From Isoetes taiwanensis (taxonomy: Eukaryota; Streptophyta; Lycopodiopsida; Isoetales; Isoetaceae), in contig JAJEKV010000013.1 in the NCBI GenBank assembly GCA_021234155.1, positions 15,417,877 to 15,481,876 on the forward strand: a DNA stretch of 64,000 bases, in the 5' to 3' direction. The notes under the pieces are model-generated. The model searched no databases. It saw only the letters and a program-made list of their open reading frames with translations, and was not told where the DNA came from. Positions 33,596 to 46,504 of this stretch are shown here, one piece after another. The position numbers and the translations under genes were made by a program. Position 1 is the first letter of the stretch; the number at the start of each line of letters is the position of its first letter.

Positions 33596-35713
33596 CTACA
33601 ATGACATTACACCCGCCCTAGGGATCACCGTGGTGGTCCCATCATTGTAATAACGAGATGCAACCCATGCATGGTATAGGCCGCATCGTGGATTAATCTT
33701 AACTACACATGAAATTAATCTAAAATAAATCGGCATGCCTGAGCCGACATGCCGAGATGACCTTGCCGCCCCATTGCTCCACAAAGTCGGGCACGCCTTT
33801 ATCGTGTCCTTCTCAAGTACCCATGTCGCTGCGTTTTCCATCTAAAGTGTTTCCACTTGACCAAATATTGAGGCTTCGATCTCTTTGTCTTTCTTGATCG
33901 CTTTATCAAGGATCAAGTCGGGACTATCTCTAGCTGCTTCTTACGCTAAAATTTCCAACAACGCGTTGCTTTATGTCCAAGACTTCTTCCGGATTTGGGT
34001 ATGTTTCTTCAACAAACTCACGTGGAAGACTTTATGAATTTTGGTGTCTTGGCAGCTCTAGCTTGTAGGATTGGTTACCTACCTCTTGGCTATTCGAAGG
34101 GACCCAGCCACCTTGGCAAGCTTCTTACAATTTCCACGCGGGCTTCTACCGCTTCACTTTGATCTTGAGCCCGGTTACATTGCTCAACCCGGAACTCTCT
34201 CAATCGGATTCGATGTTTGCTTGTGTGATGCTCTTTGTCGACTCCTGCCGCAAGAAGATATCCTGGGACTTCTTCTGCCACCGCATGGCGTAAAACAATT
34301 TTCCTCGCGAAACTTCTACCTTTGACACGGATTGTGCCAAGTGTCCGAGTTAGACATTGGTGGCGAGTTGATCATGAACTACGACATCGGGGATGATTCC
34401 CCGCTGGTGCTATTATAGCGAACTCAACCAAGTGAATATAATCTTCCCACTTACTCCCTTTGTTCCGCATAGTTTCTTAGCATATCTTCCAAGATTCGTG
34501 CTGGTACGCTCGTTTGCCCATCCATCCGAGGATGATAGGCCGTTGCTCATGGACAAATTTGTCTCAATCATTGCAAAAGATCCCGCCAAAAGGCACTCAT
34601 GAACTTGGCCTCATGGAGATGATCTCTCTCTAAGATACCATGGAGCCCAAGATTTCCTTGGTGAAGAGAGTATCCAGATTCACAGGTGTTAATGGGGTAT
34701 CCTACAAGGCACAAAGTGCTATATCTTAAAACAACTCACGACTACCACAACCATCAGGCATTCTTTCCTCTTGCCGCCTCGGTGAGTCTCTGTTATAAAG
34801 TCCATACCGATGACTTCCCCTATACTAATGGTTCGCACCGCTAATGGTTCCATGCTCCCGAATTCAAGATCGGCCAGCTCGCCGCCAAGACATATTTACA
34901 CACTTTTGATGTAGCGAAGCATCCCGCTTCTTCATCCCCGCACAATACTGGCCAAGCAAGACTTTGAAATATATATGTCTTCATAAATCCTAACGCGGGC
35001 AAATTTTATTGATCATAGGTGTCGTGGAGAATCAACTTCCTCACTCATGATTCGTGCACACACAACTTATCCTTATGCAGGCCAGTAAAAGGCTACTTCC
35101 TTCTTAAAATTTTGGAAGGTCCCCCCTTTTGTTCAAGGTTTTGCCTCCTTGCACAAGCTTCCGCCCACACTTCCTTTGAAGTCCAGATTCTGTTTAAGGT
35201 TTCTTCATCTTCTTTTTCGGTCACTGATGAGCGCCGAGATCGCATTGTCAGGAACCTTGTTGTCAAAGGGATGCCTTGAAAGTGCATCCGTTAACACATT
35301 GAGCTTCCACTTTTATAAACCATATCAAAGTCATATTTTTCGAGAACTCCATCCACCTTCACGCCTTCAAAGTTGAGATGTGGTTGCGGAACACGCATTG
35401 GAGACTCCGATGATCCGCGGTCCAACTGAACTTCCTTTTCCAAATGTAGTGCCTCCAAATTTTAGTGCTCAATAACCGCAAGCAACTTTTGATCATGAGC
35501 CCGTACGCTGCTTCGCATCGCTCATCTTTTCGAGTCATGGGTTACTACCGCTTTTCCCCGCAGACGCGATCGCACGTGGCAATCTTACTTGTCATCCGCC
35601 GCCACAAGTTTGTCCTTCTCGATCCGGTGGTCGTGACAGGCGGTTGTGTGCTTCCTTCAATATCTCAATCCATTGGCTTTTTCCGCGTTGAAGGATCTTC
35701 CAATCCTTTACTC
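33596..35713 (-). pseudogene. Ty3/gypsy retrotransposon remnant: RNase H, integrase, chromodomain-like end
   Basis: Read on the minus strand the order is RNase H, integrase, then chromodomain, the Ty3/gypsy order. RNase H end near 35220-35420: ADHRSLQCVF, RRWMEF, YDFDMVYK and NVLTDALSRHPFDNK (in neighbouring frames). Integrase zinc-finger region near 34950: FKVLLGQYCAGMK then QKCVN; catalytic core start near 34795: IGMDFITETHRGGKRK. Integrase C-terminus near 33990: KIHKVFHVSLLKK. Chromodomain-like end near 33800: MENAATWVLEKD. Many frameshifts and stops make it non-functional. A LINE poly(A) tail abuts its upstream side at 35714. RT, protease and gag of this copy are not seen next to it. Confidence 0.9.
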
Positions 35714-38170
35714 TTTTTTTTTTGAGTGAATGGGGTTTTTTCTATTAATTATAGAAAAAGGTACAACATAATGAGTGAGCCTTTTATAAGTAGGCTACTC
35801 ATGATAAAGCATGCAATTAAATACAAATTAAGTAGGTGTCAGATACACATAGCAATATTGGGTTCTAGACAAAATATTAGTCAACCATATTAGTAGTTGA
35901 GGAATGTGATGTCAAGAACTAGGGAGATCCCATATCTGATGAGGATCATTGTTGAAAATGTTGAGCAATGATAATGCGGAACAGACAGTATAAGACCAAT
36001 TCAGCAGAAATGGTTTAGATACTAATGAAATCGAGATATATGGGATCTGTTTTCAAACCAAAGTGAGGTGCAAGTCAATGATTAGGAGAGTAGGATGATT
36101 TGTTTTGAAATGGTAGGAGCTTAGGAATTCAAAGTGGGCAGAAATTAGGGTGAAGTATGAGAGTGTTGCCATTTCCCAGTTTAGCTTTCAAGAATCAACT
36201 ATCAGCATTAGTAGTGGACATCAAAATATTAGAGTCGGCCCAGGGCCCTTGGGGCTGTTTAAATCACTAAGCGGGAGGCCAAAAGTGTAACTATCTCCCC
36301 AGTGTCATAAGCGGGATGTCACTTTACGAAGGCCTGATCTTGAACATTTATTTGCATTAAGGCCAATCCGAGATGACCTCAAACGTGAAGGATATCTCGA
36401 GAAATGAATGAAAGCTATTATCATCATACACGAGGAACATAAAGGTATCATCCATCTTGCATAATTGTTAGCTTTTCGGTACCCGGAAAAGTAAGCCCTT
36501 CTAGGTTCCCTTGACTCTCTTAGGTGAACCATTCGGATAGAAGGTTTGCCATAATGAGAAAACGGTAAGGAGCAGGGGGCAACCTTGTCTTATGCCCTTC
36601 TTGAGATTAAATAGCCCGGATAGTTTGTCCATTAACCAAAGACCGAAGCAAAAGCCATATTGTTCAGGCGAGCGAAGAATACGAGGATCAAATCCCATAT
36701 GGTTCATAATGTGACATAGCGCATCCCATCTAAGGAGTCATAAGCTTTATAAAAGTCCATCTTGATCAACACACATTTTTGTTTGGAAGCGACACCAATG
36801 CAAACCTTTCGGTACCAATATAGTTATCCATAATATATCTCCCCGTGCAAGAAGGCGATTGCTCCTTCAGATATTTCTGGTTAAGAATGGGTTTCAAGCG
36901 GTTGTAATAACCTTCATAATCACTTTGTAAATGTAAGTGAGGCAATGGGCCTCCACTCTCTAGGCTTATAGGCCTAGGGACCTTTGGAACAAGGGTGATA
37001 AAACCCGCCATAAGAGTAGGGGTGCAAGGAGGAGGCCCATGCACCACAAAAACCGCTCTAAGTAAAATCATCTCCAAGCACATCCCGAACTCAACAAAGA
37101 ATCCGGGAGAAGATCATCGAACCAGAACCATTTTTGCCAAGGAACACAGGGGTTTTGTAGATCTAGTGCCTTTCTCAAACCTATAGATAATAGCATGTAT
37201 TTCTCATGGGAACCCTCTTCCCCAATCAAGATTGTTCAGCCATGAAGCTAATCGGGATGATACGGTCGGAAGGGGTCTTCTCAAATTGTTTTTCAAAACC
37301 GCAGGAATGAATGACGATATCTTGTTGATCTTCTAATATTTTAGAGTTGTCGTCCTTGGCGGATAAGATGCTACTATATCAATCTTGCCAAACCATTCAA
37401 GAAAAAACATTTAGAGTTTTCATGGTCTAATTTTGATACCATTTGGTTTTTGAGCCAACGTACCGGCTCCTTTGGCCTCTTCCTCTTCAATTTGCTTTCC
37501 CCTCTAATTCTCCCTCAACATTTTGGCTAGCAATATTATATGGGTCTATAAGTAACTCCTGCTTCACCACTCGAAAGATTGTATATCTCTTCCTTTTTCT
37601 CTTTTTAAACTCCATAGCTCGGGCTCTTACCCCATTTTTAACCGAGATCTTTATAAGCGATCTTTTTCAACCCAGGCCTTATGCTGAGAGAATTAGCCTC
37701 GTTGGCAAGAGAAGAAAAAAAAATCTAAGGGCCTCCTTCTAGCCAAGATGAATTGAATTTGAATGGAGTGTTACCATTTTTTCCTTTGAAGAGGATGCTT
37801 TCCAACACTAGACTTTGGGACATGATGTCAGTGGGAAAAGCCGGCTCCCCCCCCCACATAGCACTTATCCATAAAAAGCCTTGAACTGTTGGCCATATAG
37901 AACCTATCCAACAAGCAATATACTTTTGGCGGGATCAAATTTAAATCCAACAAAACAATGAGTTCCACCAGCTATTCTCATCCATAAGAAAAGATTTCTA
38001 TGTAACCCAATTTTCGATCCCATAAATCGGTCATGTTTGAATCACCTCCTAGAATCCAAATTTCGTGACCCCTACCGCAGTAATCCAACTTTCAACTTCC
38101 TTCCACATAATCTCCCTTAGCAACGGAGACATGAGGATTGCCCGTGAGTATCTGAAATACAGCGATGGCA
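35714..38170 (-). mobile_element. LINE (plant L1-type) remnant: endonuclease and RT motifs, poly(A) tail
   Basis: A T-run at 35714-35723 marks the 3' poly(A) end on the minus strand. Upstream on that strand, RT motifs appear in order: GFITLVPK (37000), GRYIMDN (36830), LSGLFNLKKGIRQGCPL (36600) and a damaged FADD box read as MDDTFMFLVYDD (36450). Around 38009-38075 the endonuclease signature WILGGDSNMTDLWDRK is visible. The zinc-binding C-terminus is not recognised. Several frameshifts and stops show it is dead. It abuts the Ty3/gypsy remnant on its left and probably inserted into it; no target-site duplication could be confirmed. Confidence 0.88.
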
Positions 38171-38449
38171 ATCTCTCGCGGTCATCAATTAATTTTGCTT
38201 CGCGCATCCGTGAAGTCGAATACAAGAGAGGTGACCATTCCTGCGCCGTTGGTCAGTCGGGTCCTCGAGAGAGGGGCTCGCCAAGGCGCCCTGAACTTGG
38301 GCGGTGGTAATTTTGAGAGAGCTCAGGTACATGGTGTTAAGTTTGGCAAGGTCTTTATCCTTGTCGTGAGGTTATCCTTGCTTTTGACCTCCAAAGAATT
38401 CCTCAATTGTGGATTGTAACTATTATTGATCAACTAAGGTGCTATACGA

Positions 38450-38995
38450 TCATGTACGGCTCAGATCTTCATGGGCCCTAGAGCTTCCTCGCTTTTCTTG
38501 GAAGTTTGTCTTCGAGGGATTGAGCGTCGCGTGTTTGGCGGCTTGAAGATCCCAATGAAAACCGGCCAATTGTAGGCTTTGAACGAACCATTCATGAAGA
38601 CTTCTTGAGTCCCGGCTTCGAGAACAAACGACTTGGACATCTTGCGGTATTGATCTGAGGGGCTTGGAGGAGGTGGAGCAGTGGGGCTTGGTGGTGAGTC
38701 GTGATGTGCGGGAATGGATGGAAGGGAAGGTAGGCATGGATTCCGTGGAGGAAGAAGAGATGAATATCGTGGCATTGGTTTGAACATGACGGGGAGAGCG
38801 AGGGCATGAAGTTTCAACTGGCGGTTGGAGGAAGGGAATGATTGATGAGTGATGCATGAGAAGGAGAGGGGACCTCGTGCGGGTGATAGGAATATAATGT
38901 GGATGATGGAGTGAAGCACCCCAGAAGTGTAGGGAAGAAAGGGGCTCAATTTCAATTTGGAGGAGGCGGAAGAACAAAATTTGGTGGCCAATCAA
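38450..38995 (-). other. two overlapping long minus frames, unassigned, Pro/Ser-rich
   Basis: Two minus frames are open over almost the same stretch (38450-38995, 181 residues; 38461-38991, 176 residues). Both are rich in S, P and H (for example SPPSPTAPPPPSPSDQYRK). Because composition alone can keep two frames open, I cannot tell which, if either, is real. The position, upstream of the LINE endonuclease on the same strand, fits a LINE ORF1 or its 5' region, but no RNA-binding or DUF4283-type motif is recognised. Confidence 0.3.
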
Positions 38996-38999
38996 TAGG

Positions 39000-40630
39000 T
39001 TGAGTGATGGTATGACTATGATGTTATAAGCGGTTTATTGATATGGGTATTCTTGATGGAATACCCATGAATTGCATACAGAAACTTTACAAAGTATCGT
39101 GGGTCTTGGCAATGTTGGTAGAAGCGATGCATGTTGGCTTGATGGGAATGGCCATGCGGTGACATCACGATCCAATAAAGGCGTGTTAAGATAAAGGTAC
39201 GATGCGAGAATTTGAAATACCTCGAAATGTGGAAATAGGAGTATGGAGCAAATGTTTGGGTATACATCGGCCGAGTGGTGGCGTATCCTTACATTGATCA
39301 TGTGGCGACAACATGATTCTTGGCCGGATTTGAATGTAATTCTATTAATGAGAGAAATGGGATCAGAAGCGTTCGACCACCTGACCGACCTTCAGACCTG
39401 CGAGACATCGAAAGTTGGTGTTGAAAGAATCCCTAAGTCACGCGGGATCCACCGGAACCGAAAGCAAAGTTAAAGTGGGTGAAGCAACCATGGTGGCGTC
39501 AGAAGGAACAGAAATAACTGTGTTGAGAAGCCACGGAGGCGGCGAGACGAAAATGAAGAGAGGCTAAAAGGTTTTAGGGCTTACTGGCGTTTGCGAAGGG
39601 GCGGATGAGAAGGAAACATCAAATCGCTGATGATGGCGGCTATAGATGCAAAGCGATTTCAGAGACAAAAATTTGGTTAAGTCCCCGTGCGTTAAAGGGG
39701 AAACTATGCGATGGAGAAACCGAAGAAGAATGATGTGACGGTTGTAAGGTACAAACATTAATTGGCCGAGGGCTTGAAAGGAAGGAATGTCATTTAATGC
39801 GTGCAACTCAAGTGGGGAGATCATAAAAGGAAGATGGCGTATATACCATGGCTAGATATGTGGGTGAGAAGAGATTCCTTGGTTAATGGCCTTGCATTGC
39901 AACCACGTGTGATTTTCTGATTGGTCCACTAAACCATGTGGTTCCGGAATGGCTATAAAAGACGCAAAGGGGATCAAGCCGGTAGAACTTTGGCTTACCA
40001 TGAGTATACCCTAAAATCGAGCAATGCCTACCAATTGCCGGGGAATGGATCACCTGCAAGATGAACTCTTGACCTCGAAATACCTGTGGCATCCCTGCGA
40101 TGGGCACGGTGGATGGGATGGCCGAACATCCCCCGACCAACGCCATGGAGGTGGTGGTGCATCTGGGATCGGAAAGCAGAACTACTACCACATAGCATCA
40201 CCTCTGCTCTCCCAACCCGAGTAGAGGGTTTTCTTTAACTTAGGATAGGCTCACGCCCATTTTGTAAATAGGGCTCTGCCCATGGCCGGAAGTAGATGGG
40301 CTGCGCGCCCTCATTTTGTAAAAGTTTCCTCCTATAATATAAATATGCCACTTTAGTCACTATCACGTGGATTGAGTGTTGGGTTGCATCATGTGTATGG
40401 TACGTGCGTATCGTCGTGTATGAAATGGTTTCGAGCCATTAAGCAGATTAATGGAGTTGCCATCTGCCATCTCTGCCAAAATTTTGAAAACACCGGGTTT
40501 TGGCCAACTTGAACAATTTTAAGGGGACTTTAACTTCCCGAAAAATTTTTTTGTAACGAGAATCATAGTAAAAACCAATTCACCTTCTTGAAAAGTTTTG
40601 GTCTTGGGGATATTTGTCATGCAAAAGATT
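39000..40630. other. possible LTR-like promoter/terminator stretch, otherwise nothing
   Basis: A TATA-like GGCTATAAAAGACG lies near 39950 on +. It is followed about 300 bp later by repeated TCATTTTGTAAA/CCCATTTTGTAAA strings (40257-40325) and ATAATATAAATA, an arrangement like the U3-R-U5 of a plant LTR. No TG...CA ends, primer-binding site or second LTR could be matched. The rest, 39000-39840, shows no recognisable gene. Confidence 0.3.
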
Positions 40631-43160
40631 TCAGCAACTTTTTGACCATGAAGAACAAGAATATAAACATCTCAAGTTCATCAATTTAGTTCTTGAAAAG
40701 TCGAGATGGGTTATGTATGGTAGCAAGTTGAAAGCGAAGTGTCGGAAGAACATATTCAAAAAGGGCATCAAGGCTTCTTGACCATAAACCAACTTAAAAA
40801 GGAGAGTATGACCGGTGAGCAATCTTGAAATAGCAATTATAAGCCCAAAGAACTGTGGGTAGCTTGTCTTGCCACCGTGTGAGAAGCATGCAATTTTCTT
40901 GAGAATAGTGATCGAGTCTTGTTTGTGCTTTTCGGCCTAAATCATATTCCTTGAGGATAGTAAGGTGTGCTTTTCCGATGATGTATCATGAGATAATCAA
41001 ATTGACTCCTTGATAGTGTGATTGACAAAATGAACACCTCGATCATCGACCAATTCCGTGGGGCCGACCAAAAACGTGGATGATTCGCGTACTGTGACAC
41101 TTAGGCATTGCTTCTTTAGTGTTGATACGGAAGTGTACAAGCCTCAGCCCATTTGGTAGCATAATCAGTGAAACCGAGGTATATAAGCGGAAAGACACGG
41201 GTGTCTTGTATGGGAAGAGTCGATAGGTCCCCTAAAGTCCATTCCCCATTCTTTGAAGGGAAGTCGCGTGGCGGCAATCCAGCGGAAGAAGCGTCCACGG
41301 GCGGTGGAGCAGACCCTGCACGTTGACATACATCCTGCGTCGCGAGCGTGGCGGTGAGCATCCTTGAAGAGCGTGGGCGAAATAACTTCGCGAGAGGCAG
41401 CACTGCGTCGCGTGGGTAATCATAATAAAGAAATGACCACCACCAAGCCCTTCATATGCTTCTCGAACAATGTCGGAGGCACTTCATGAGGAAGAACACG
41501 GCGTCGGAGGGCGTATCCTTGCCACGTTTGTAAAGATGGCACAACCATGGTGAATCCACGGACCTCCGCGGAGAAATGCGGCGGTGACGGGATTTAAGTT
41601 TTTCCGAAAGAGCGTGGGGTCGCCATGGAAGAGCACCTGCGGAGGAGATATCTGGCGAAAAGTTATGAAACTAGTGTGGCGCCATGGTGACCAAAAAGAG
41701 TTGAGCCGGGGAAAAGCATCCCCGAAACTCCCGGAGGGGATCATCCGCGTGAATCATTGAGAGGTAATCCGGACTGATATGAGATTTGCCTCCTTTAGGA
41801 ACAATTGCAAAAGGAGCAAATTCTTGCGAAAGAAGGACCTAACGAACAATTCGCGCCTGCGGGCGTGGATTCGTTGATCGGATAGAGAAGTGCTTTATGG
41901 TCCGCAAAAGAACTTGATCTTCTGCCTAAGAATAATGAGACGTAAAGCGCTTTCCGGTGGGCGAGAGTAAGTTCGCGCCCGCGGTGATTGAGTTCTTCAC
42001 GCGTAACAGTTCGGTTTATCGTATTGCTCATCAAATGCTTCGTGAGAGAATAGAAGCACCAATAGCAAATGCGGAGACATCTACCACGTGTAGTATCATT
42101 ACTTCGCACCGTGACGTGGATGCGGTAAAGACGTATGCAACGCATGCGGTAACGATGACGATGGCGGTTTAACGCATAAACGTCGTCAAAAGTTGTTGTT
42201 TAAAGAATGCCGGTCGCGGTGCGTTGGTACCATAAAATACGCATGGTGACGACGTTAACCGAAAAATTATTTTTATTTTTTGAAAAGTACTTGTACTCGC
42301 CCTTTATAAGTACGCAGCACTGCACTGCACTGGTGATTTATAAAGTACGCATCAGCGTCACGTAAAACAACAAAAAAAAATTGTTCTTTTGATGCACAAA
42401 ATGAATAAATTAAAATGACGACGTATGGTACTGATGCGTTAAGTATGGAAAAGCGAACGCATAATACTTAACTACCTTGCATCTACATGAACATGAAAAA
42501 AGGCTTGTCCCATTGAGGAGGAACAAGCACCGGGGCTGATAAGCAAGATCTTCAACCGTTGAAAGCAAAGATCCACTGGGAATTCCAAAGGCCAAGTGGA
42601 TTCGCCACCCGTGAGTTTATGAATGGATCATGAATGGCCGCAAGTCCAGTGGATGAAGGTGGAATATGTTTACCTTGCCCGTGAAAGAACGTGTCTCCTT
42701 GATATTAGAGGGTGCTGGAGCTTCTAGCACACTGGTGATTTTAGTAGGATCGTGGTGATATGCCTTTCTTGACCACATGTCCCTAACAGAACACTGTGAG
42801 GTGCCGCAGAAGGTGCATTTCACCGATTGAGACTAATGCGGAACTCATCTATCATTTCTGAAAAAGACGCAGCTCTAATTTATCCAAGTGTTAATCCATG
42901 GAACTATAGGCGGAAAAAGTCATCTTGAAAAATGGGGAGAAAGGGTTTCTCCTTCATATAATCATCATGAAAAGAGAGTATGATGCGCGTTGAAACGTTG
43001 ATGGAGAGTTTGATAGCCCAAAGGAACCACCTTGTAGAGCAAAGTGCCCCGCAGGGTGGTGAAGATGGTTGCACTAATTGTCCGGCTTCTTTTGATTGAA
43101 ATTTGATTATAGCCCTAAAAAACCATCCATGAAGAGTACATTTCATGACCGACAACCTCT
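40631..43160 (-). pseudogene. Ty3/gypsy pol remnant: RT, RNase H, integrase
   Basis: On the minus strand, in order: RT palm region near 43000-43150 (LHGWFFRAIIKFQSKEA, CGALCSTRW) and RT thumb/connection near 42650-42820 (KCTFCGTSQ, then APAPSNIKETRSFTGKVN). Then RNase H near 41830-42010 (EELNHRGRELTLAHRKALYV, SSFADHKALLYPINES) and integrase near 40630-41420 (FKEWGMDFRGPI, GFTDYATKWAEACTLP, LVDDRGVHFVNHTIKE, LLFKLVYGQEALMP). The Asp residues of the integrase core are visible at MDF and DDRG. Frames shift repeatedly and stops are frequent, so it is a decayed copy. Its orientation matches the gag-like and LTR-like regions at 51.8-54.6 kb, which may be its 5' half separated by later insertions. 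Confidence 0.92.
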
Positions 43161-46100
43161 TCAGGGCAGTGCGGCGGAAGGGAAGTGCGAGGAAGTAAGT
43201 CGCGGCTCATGGCGATTGAGTTGCGTAGTCCATAGCGGGATCACCCTGGATTGTTTGAGAGCAATGGCGATGGGGGGCTCACCCTGCCGGAATGTTTGAC
43301 CTCATGGGTCCCAAGCGTGGCCGAAGTTTGTAATTTCGGCCACTTGACTTCGATCCCGACATTTAAGGTTGGCCGATGCTTGTCGTTGCTATACGGGGCG
43401 TGCATCGATTTGGTAGGAATGGTTGGTTCCCAAGTCTTTGTTGATACTAAAGATCTTTGCGAAAGCTCCAGGCAAAATGTGTTTGGCGAACTTTTGAAGA
43501 GCGTGATAGCGCGTGGATAGGTGGTCCGGAAGATTTGCAGCTAGGCGGACCGGCTGATTGTGCGAAGTCCACGTCTCCCTTCGAGATCGAATGTGTGGGA
43601 TAAATTAGTGTCTTGAACAACATGGCGGAGGTTAAAACATGGCAGGATGGGTTGCACTACTGGCGTGGTGAAGAGTGGTTGTTGAAGCGTCATCAGCGAT
43701 GATTGCTTCATGGCGTGGGCATCAACGGTAATGCGGAGGAAGTTACGTATCTGAAAAATGATCGATCGTTGGATCGTTCTGAGGCAGTGGGGTCAAATAA
43801 AATGGCCACAGCTCAGTCCCCGATCAAAGTCATCTGGCCCGGTCCGGCATATTTAAGTAGGATGGCAGGAGCCTTGAGCTTCGCCCGGGAGGAGCGAACG
43901 ATAAATGTTACGTGCTTCTTCAGAATGCGATTGTCGAGATAGAAATTGCTTAACGTACCGGTAGAAATGATCTTGCCGGTTCAAATCCGTGGTGGCATTG
44001 GGGTGTGCCCGGTAATGACTAGGCGGTCAGGTAGCCCGATGTATGGATACTTTGGCTGGCCGGAGAAAAGATGCAGACCAACATTTCATAATCCACTGGA
44101 TCTTCCCACTGCTTTCCAAACACCAAAATTCCAAAGGAATCCGGAGAATCGCCTATAATGATGTGAAAGAAGCGTGGCAGCATGAATGATGATATGGCCA
44201 TTAGCCAATTTGATGTCATATGGAGACACGATGGTTGTTTGATGCCCATTTGCCTAGCGAGGAGTTTATCAGGTGAGATTGACCGCCTGCGATAGATTTG
44301 AACATGGTTGACTTGTTGATTGCTAGAGAGTAAAGCGCAGCTAATGCTAAAGGGTGAGTCGAGGAAAGCTTTTTGAGGTTGCATTTGTCGTCCCATTTAA
44401 TACATATTTAGTTTCAGGTAACAATCAACCTAAAAGTTTGCGGTCGACTTTCTTGAAAATTCTAGCCACCACATTTTGATGTTTGATAATATATATTGCG
44501 TACTCTGCAGTACATAATTAAGTGATCCATTTGTGACATTTACAGGTATCAAATCAAATATAGTTGGACTGTATTTTTTAGTCCCGAGCGTCCAGATGCT
44601 ATTATAAGGCACCACTCGCGGCAGTAGAATTAAATTTGTTCACACAATATTATTAGGTTTCATGCTCCAAAGCATCCCTCGAGGGCAGTGGCCTACAAGT
44701 TGAAAATCCGGTCGATTGAATGAGAACCCGTGGGCAAGAGGGCTTTGCAAAGTGCTGCATTGAAGTTATGCGTGTGTGAATTGTCCGCGTCGCTAAGGAT
44801 TATAGCGAATCCTCAATCATGATTAAAAAACGTGTGAAGAAATCCGGCATTTAATGCTGGATTTGTATGTAAAAATCTTGGGGGATTCCTTAAAAATCTT
44901 GGGGATTCCTTGAGCTAACAAGATAGAGAAAGCGATGATTATGGTTAATTCTTTTTTGTTGGTAGTTATACCCTAATCTGAGTACGTTTGTGGTTGCGGT
45001 TCTTTACCAAATATCTTCTTGAGCGATCTTAGGTTGCACACATGGGCGGCGGACCATTGCCCTTTGACTTAGAAGGACTGACATCCGACTGGTAGAATTA
45101 TCATATCTGACGCCCAAAACCACTTATCTTTGCGGAACAATCACGTTGTTTGCACTAACTTTCCACATGTTTTGTGGAATTACCATGGCATTTGTGCTGT
45201 TAGAAAGGGTGATTCAAGTGGAAGCCGTTCGTGCCCTTCGGTTGCCGCGAGATGGATGCACTTGCTGGAGGGTGCACCACCACTCTTGACAGTCTTGGCG
45301 GATCCGGTTGCGGGCGACGCAGGATGGGGCTGAGGGACACCACGAGCCACCATGCGAGAGATCCTTGGTGGCAGATAGCGGGCACTCAGGTCCCTCGTGC
45401 CCGAGGGCAGAAATTCAACCCGGTCGCTTGGTGGCCATGAGAAAGCGTATGAAGAGCCGACAAGATCCCACCAGATGGCAGCATGTTAGCGAAACGTAGC
45501 AGAACAGAGATGCTGCGGCGAGGTGCTACCTGCAATCGTTTACAGCATATCCCTTACGGAAACGGCGGGAAAACCTTTCGAGGGGCTAGATCGCGATTCT
45601 TACTGCGATGTGAAACACCGGCACGGTAAGGCCCGGTTTTAACCATTTCATGAAGGAGCGCATCGAATGCGGTTAGATACGCGGTGTAGTTGGAGCGCGA
45701 TGATTCCAGGAAAGCACATGTCCGACTTCGGTGGTGCGGCGTTAGCGGCGAAGATTGGCGGTCATATGCCAGCAGGCGGGAAGTTACTAGGCGGAAGCTC
45801 ATTCAGAATACGGGGTTCTCCGCAGAGGAGGGTCCCGGAACCCATCTTCACGTTAAACCCGAGAACTACTATGATCCCCACTCATCCACGTTCCTCTTTT
45901 CACGGCCGGGCGGGGATAGGCGCATCTTAGATATGAAATGAATTTGGTCGCGGCGATGGACAGGTCTGGATGAGTGGCAGAGCTCCAGCAGATCGAGTCT
46001 CCTCTCTCCCCATGGCATCGGGGTCTCCGGGGGTGGATCCAGACTCCACGGACCTATATTTAACACCTCCTTCTATATGTCGATCTCGCCCGGTGATAGG

Positions 46101-46440
46101 AGGTTGACCCTCCGAGCGTCAGTCTTCGATGACATTTGTGAAACCTTTGCATAGGCAGCTTGCTTGGCACTGTATGCAAATTTCACCATTTCCACGTTGT
46201 AGTGCCCAAGGGTGAGGCATGGATAGAGATCGTGCATGTGGTTTCTTCTTGTGCCACTTTCAAATTGGTGAGTTTGACAGGGCCACAACATTTGGAGCTA
46301 CTTGGTGTGTGGATTAGAGGGGATGGTCAGAGCTGCCAGAGTCTCAAATTAAACCTGAGTTCCCCACCGCACTTGGGCGTCCCATCGGTTTGAAACTTCC
46401 CGATCTTACGGGAAGAGGTTAGGATATTACACATTTTATG
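43160..46440. other. GC-richer stretch, no family assigned
   Basis: Many short overlapping frames on both strands, none with a motif I can name. Minus frames at 45554-45802 (NYTAYLTAFDALLHEMVKTG) and 45869-46066 have protein-like texture and could be gag or spacer of the minus-strand Ty3/gypsy element. The DNA is enriched in short GCG/GGCGG strings compared with the flanks. No terminal repeat was identified. Confidence 0.3.
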
Positions 46441-46445
46441 GCTGA

Positions 46446-46504
46446 CCGAGTGGTCAGGACACCGAGGAACATGGTTAGCATGACGTACTTACCTGACCAC
46501 TCGG
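46446..46504. repeat. perfect 13-bp inverted repeat
   Basis: CCGAGTGGTCAGG at 46446-46458 is repeated as its exact reverse complement CCTGACCACTCGG at 46492-46504, with a 33-bp loop. It lies outside any recognised gene; a transposon end pair or a protein-binding site are alternatives. Confidence 0.75.

Noticed and set aside
38450-38995. 181-residue minus ORF as a genuine plant gene
   Set aside because: A second, equally long frame is open over the same DNA and both are low-complexity Pro/Ser/His-rich, so it was left as unassigned.
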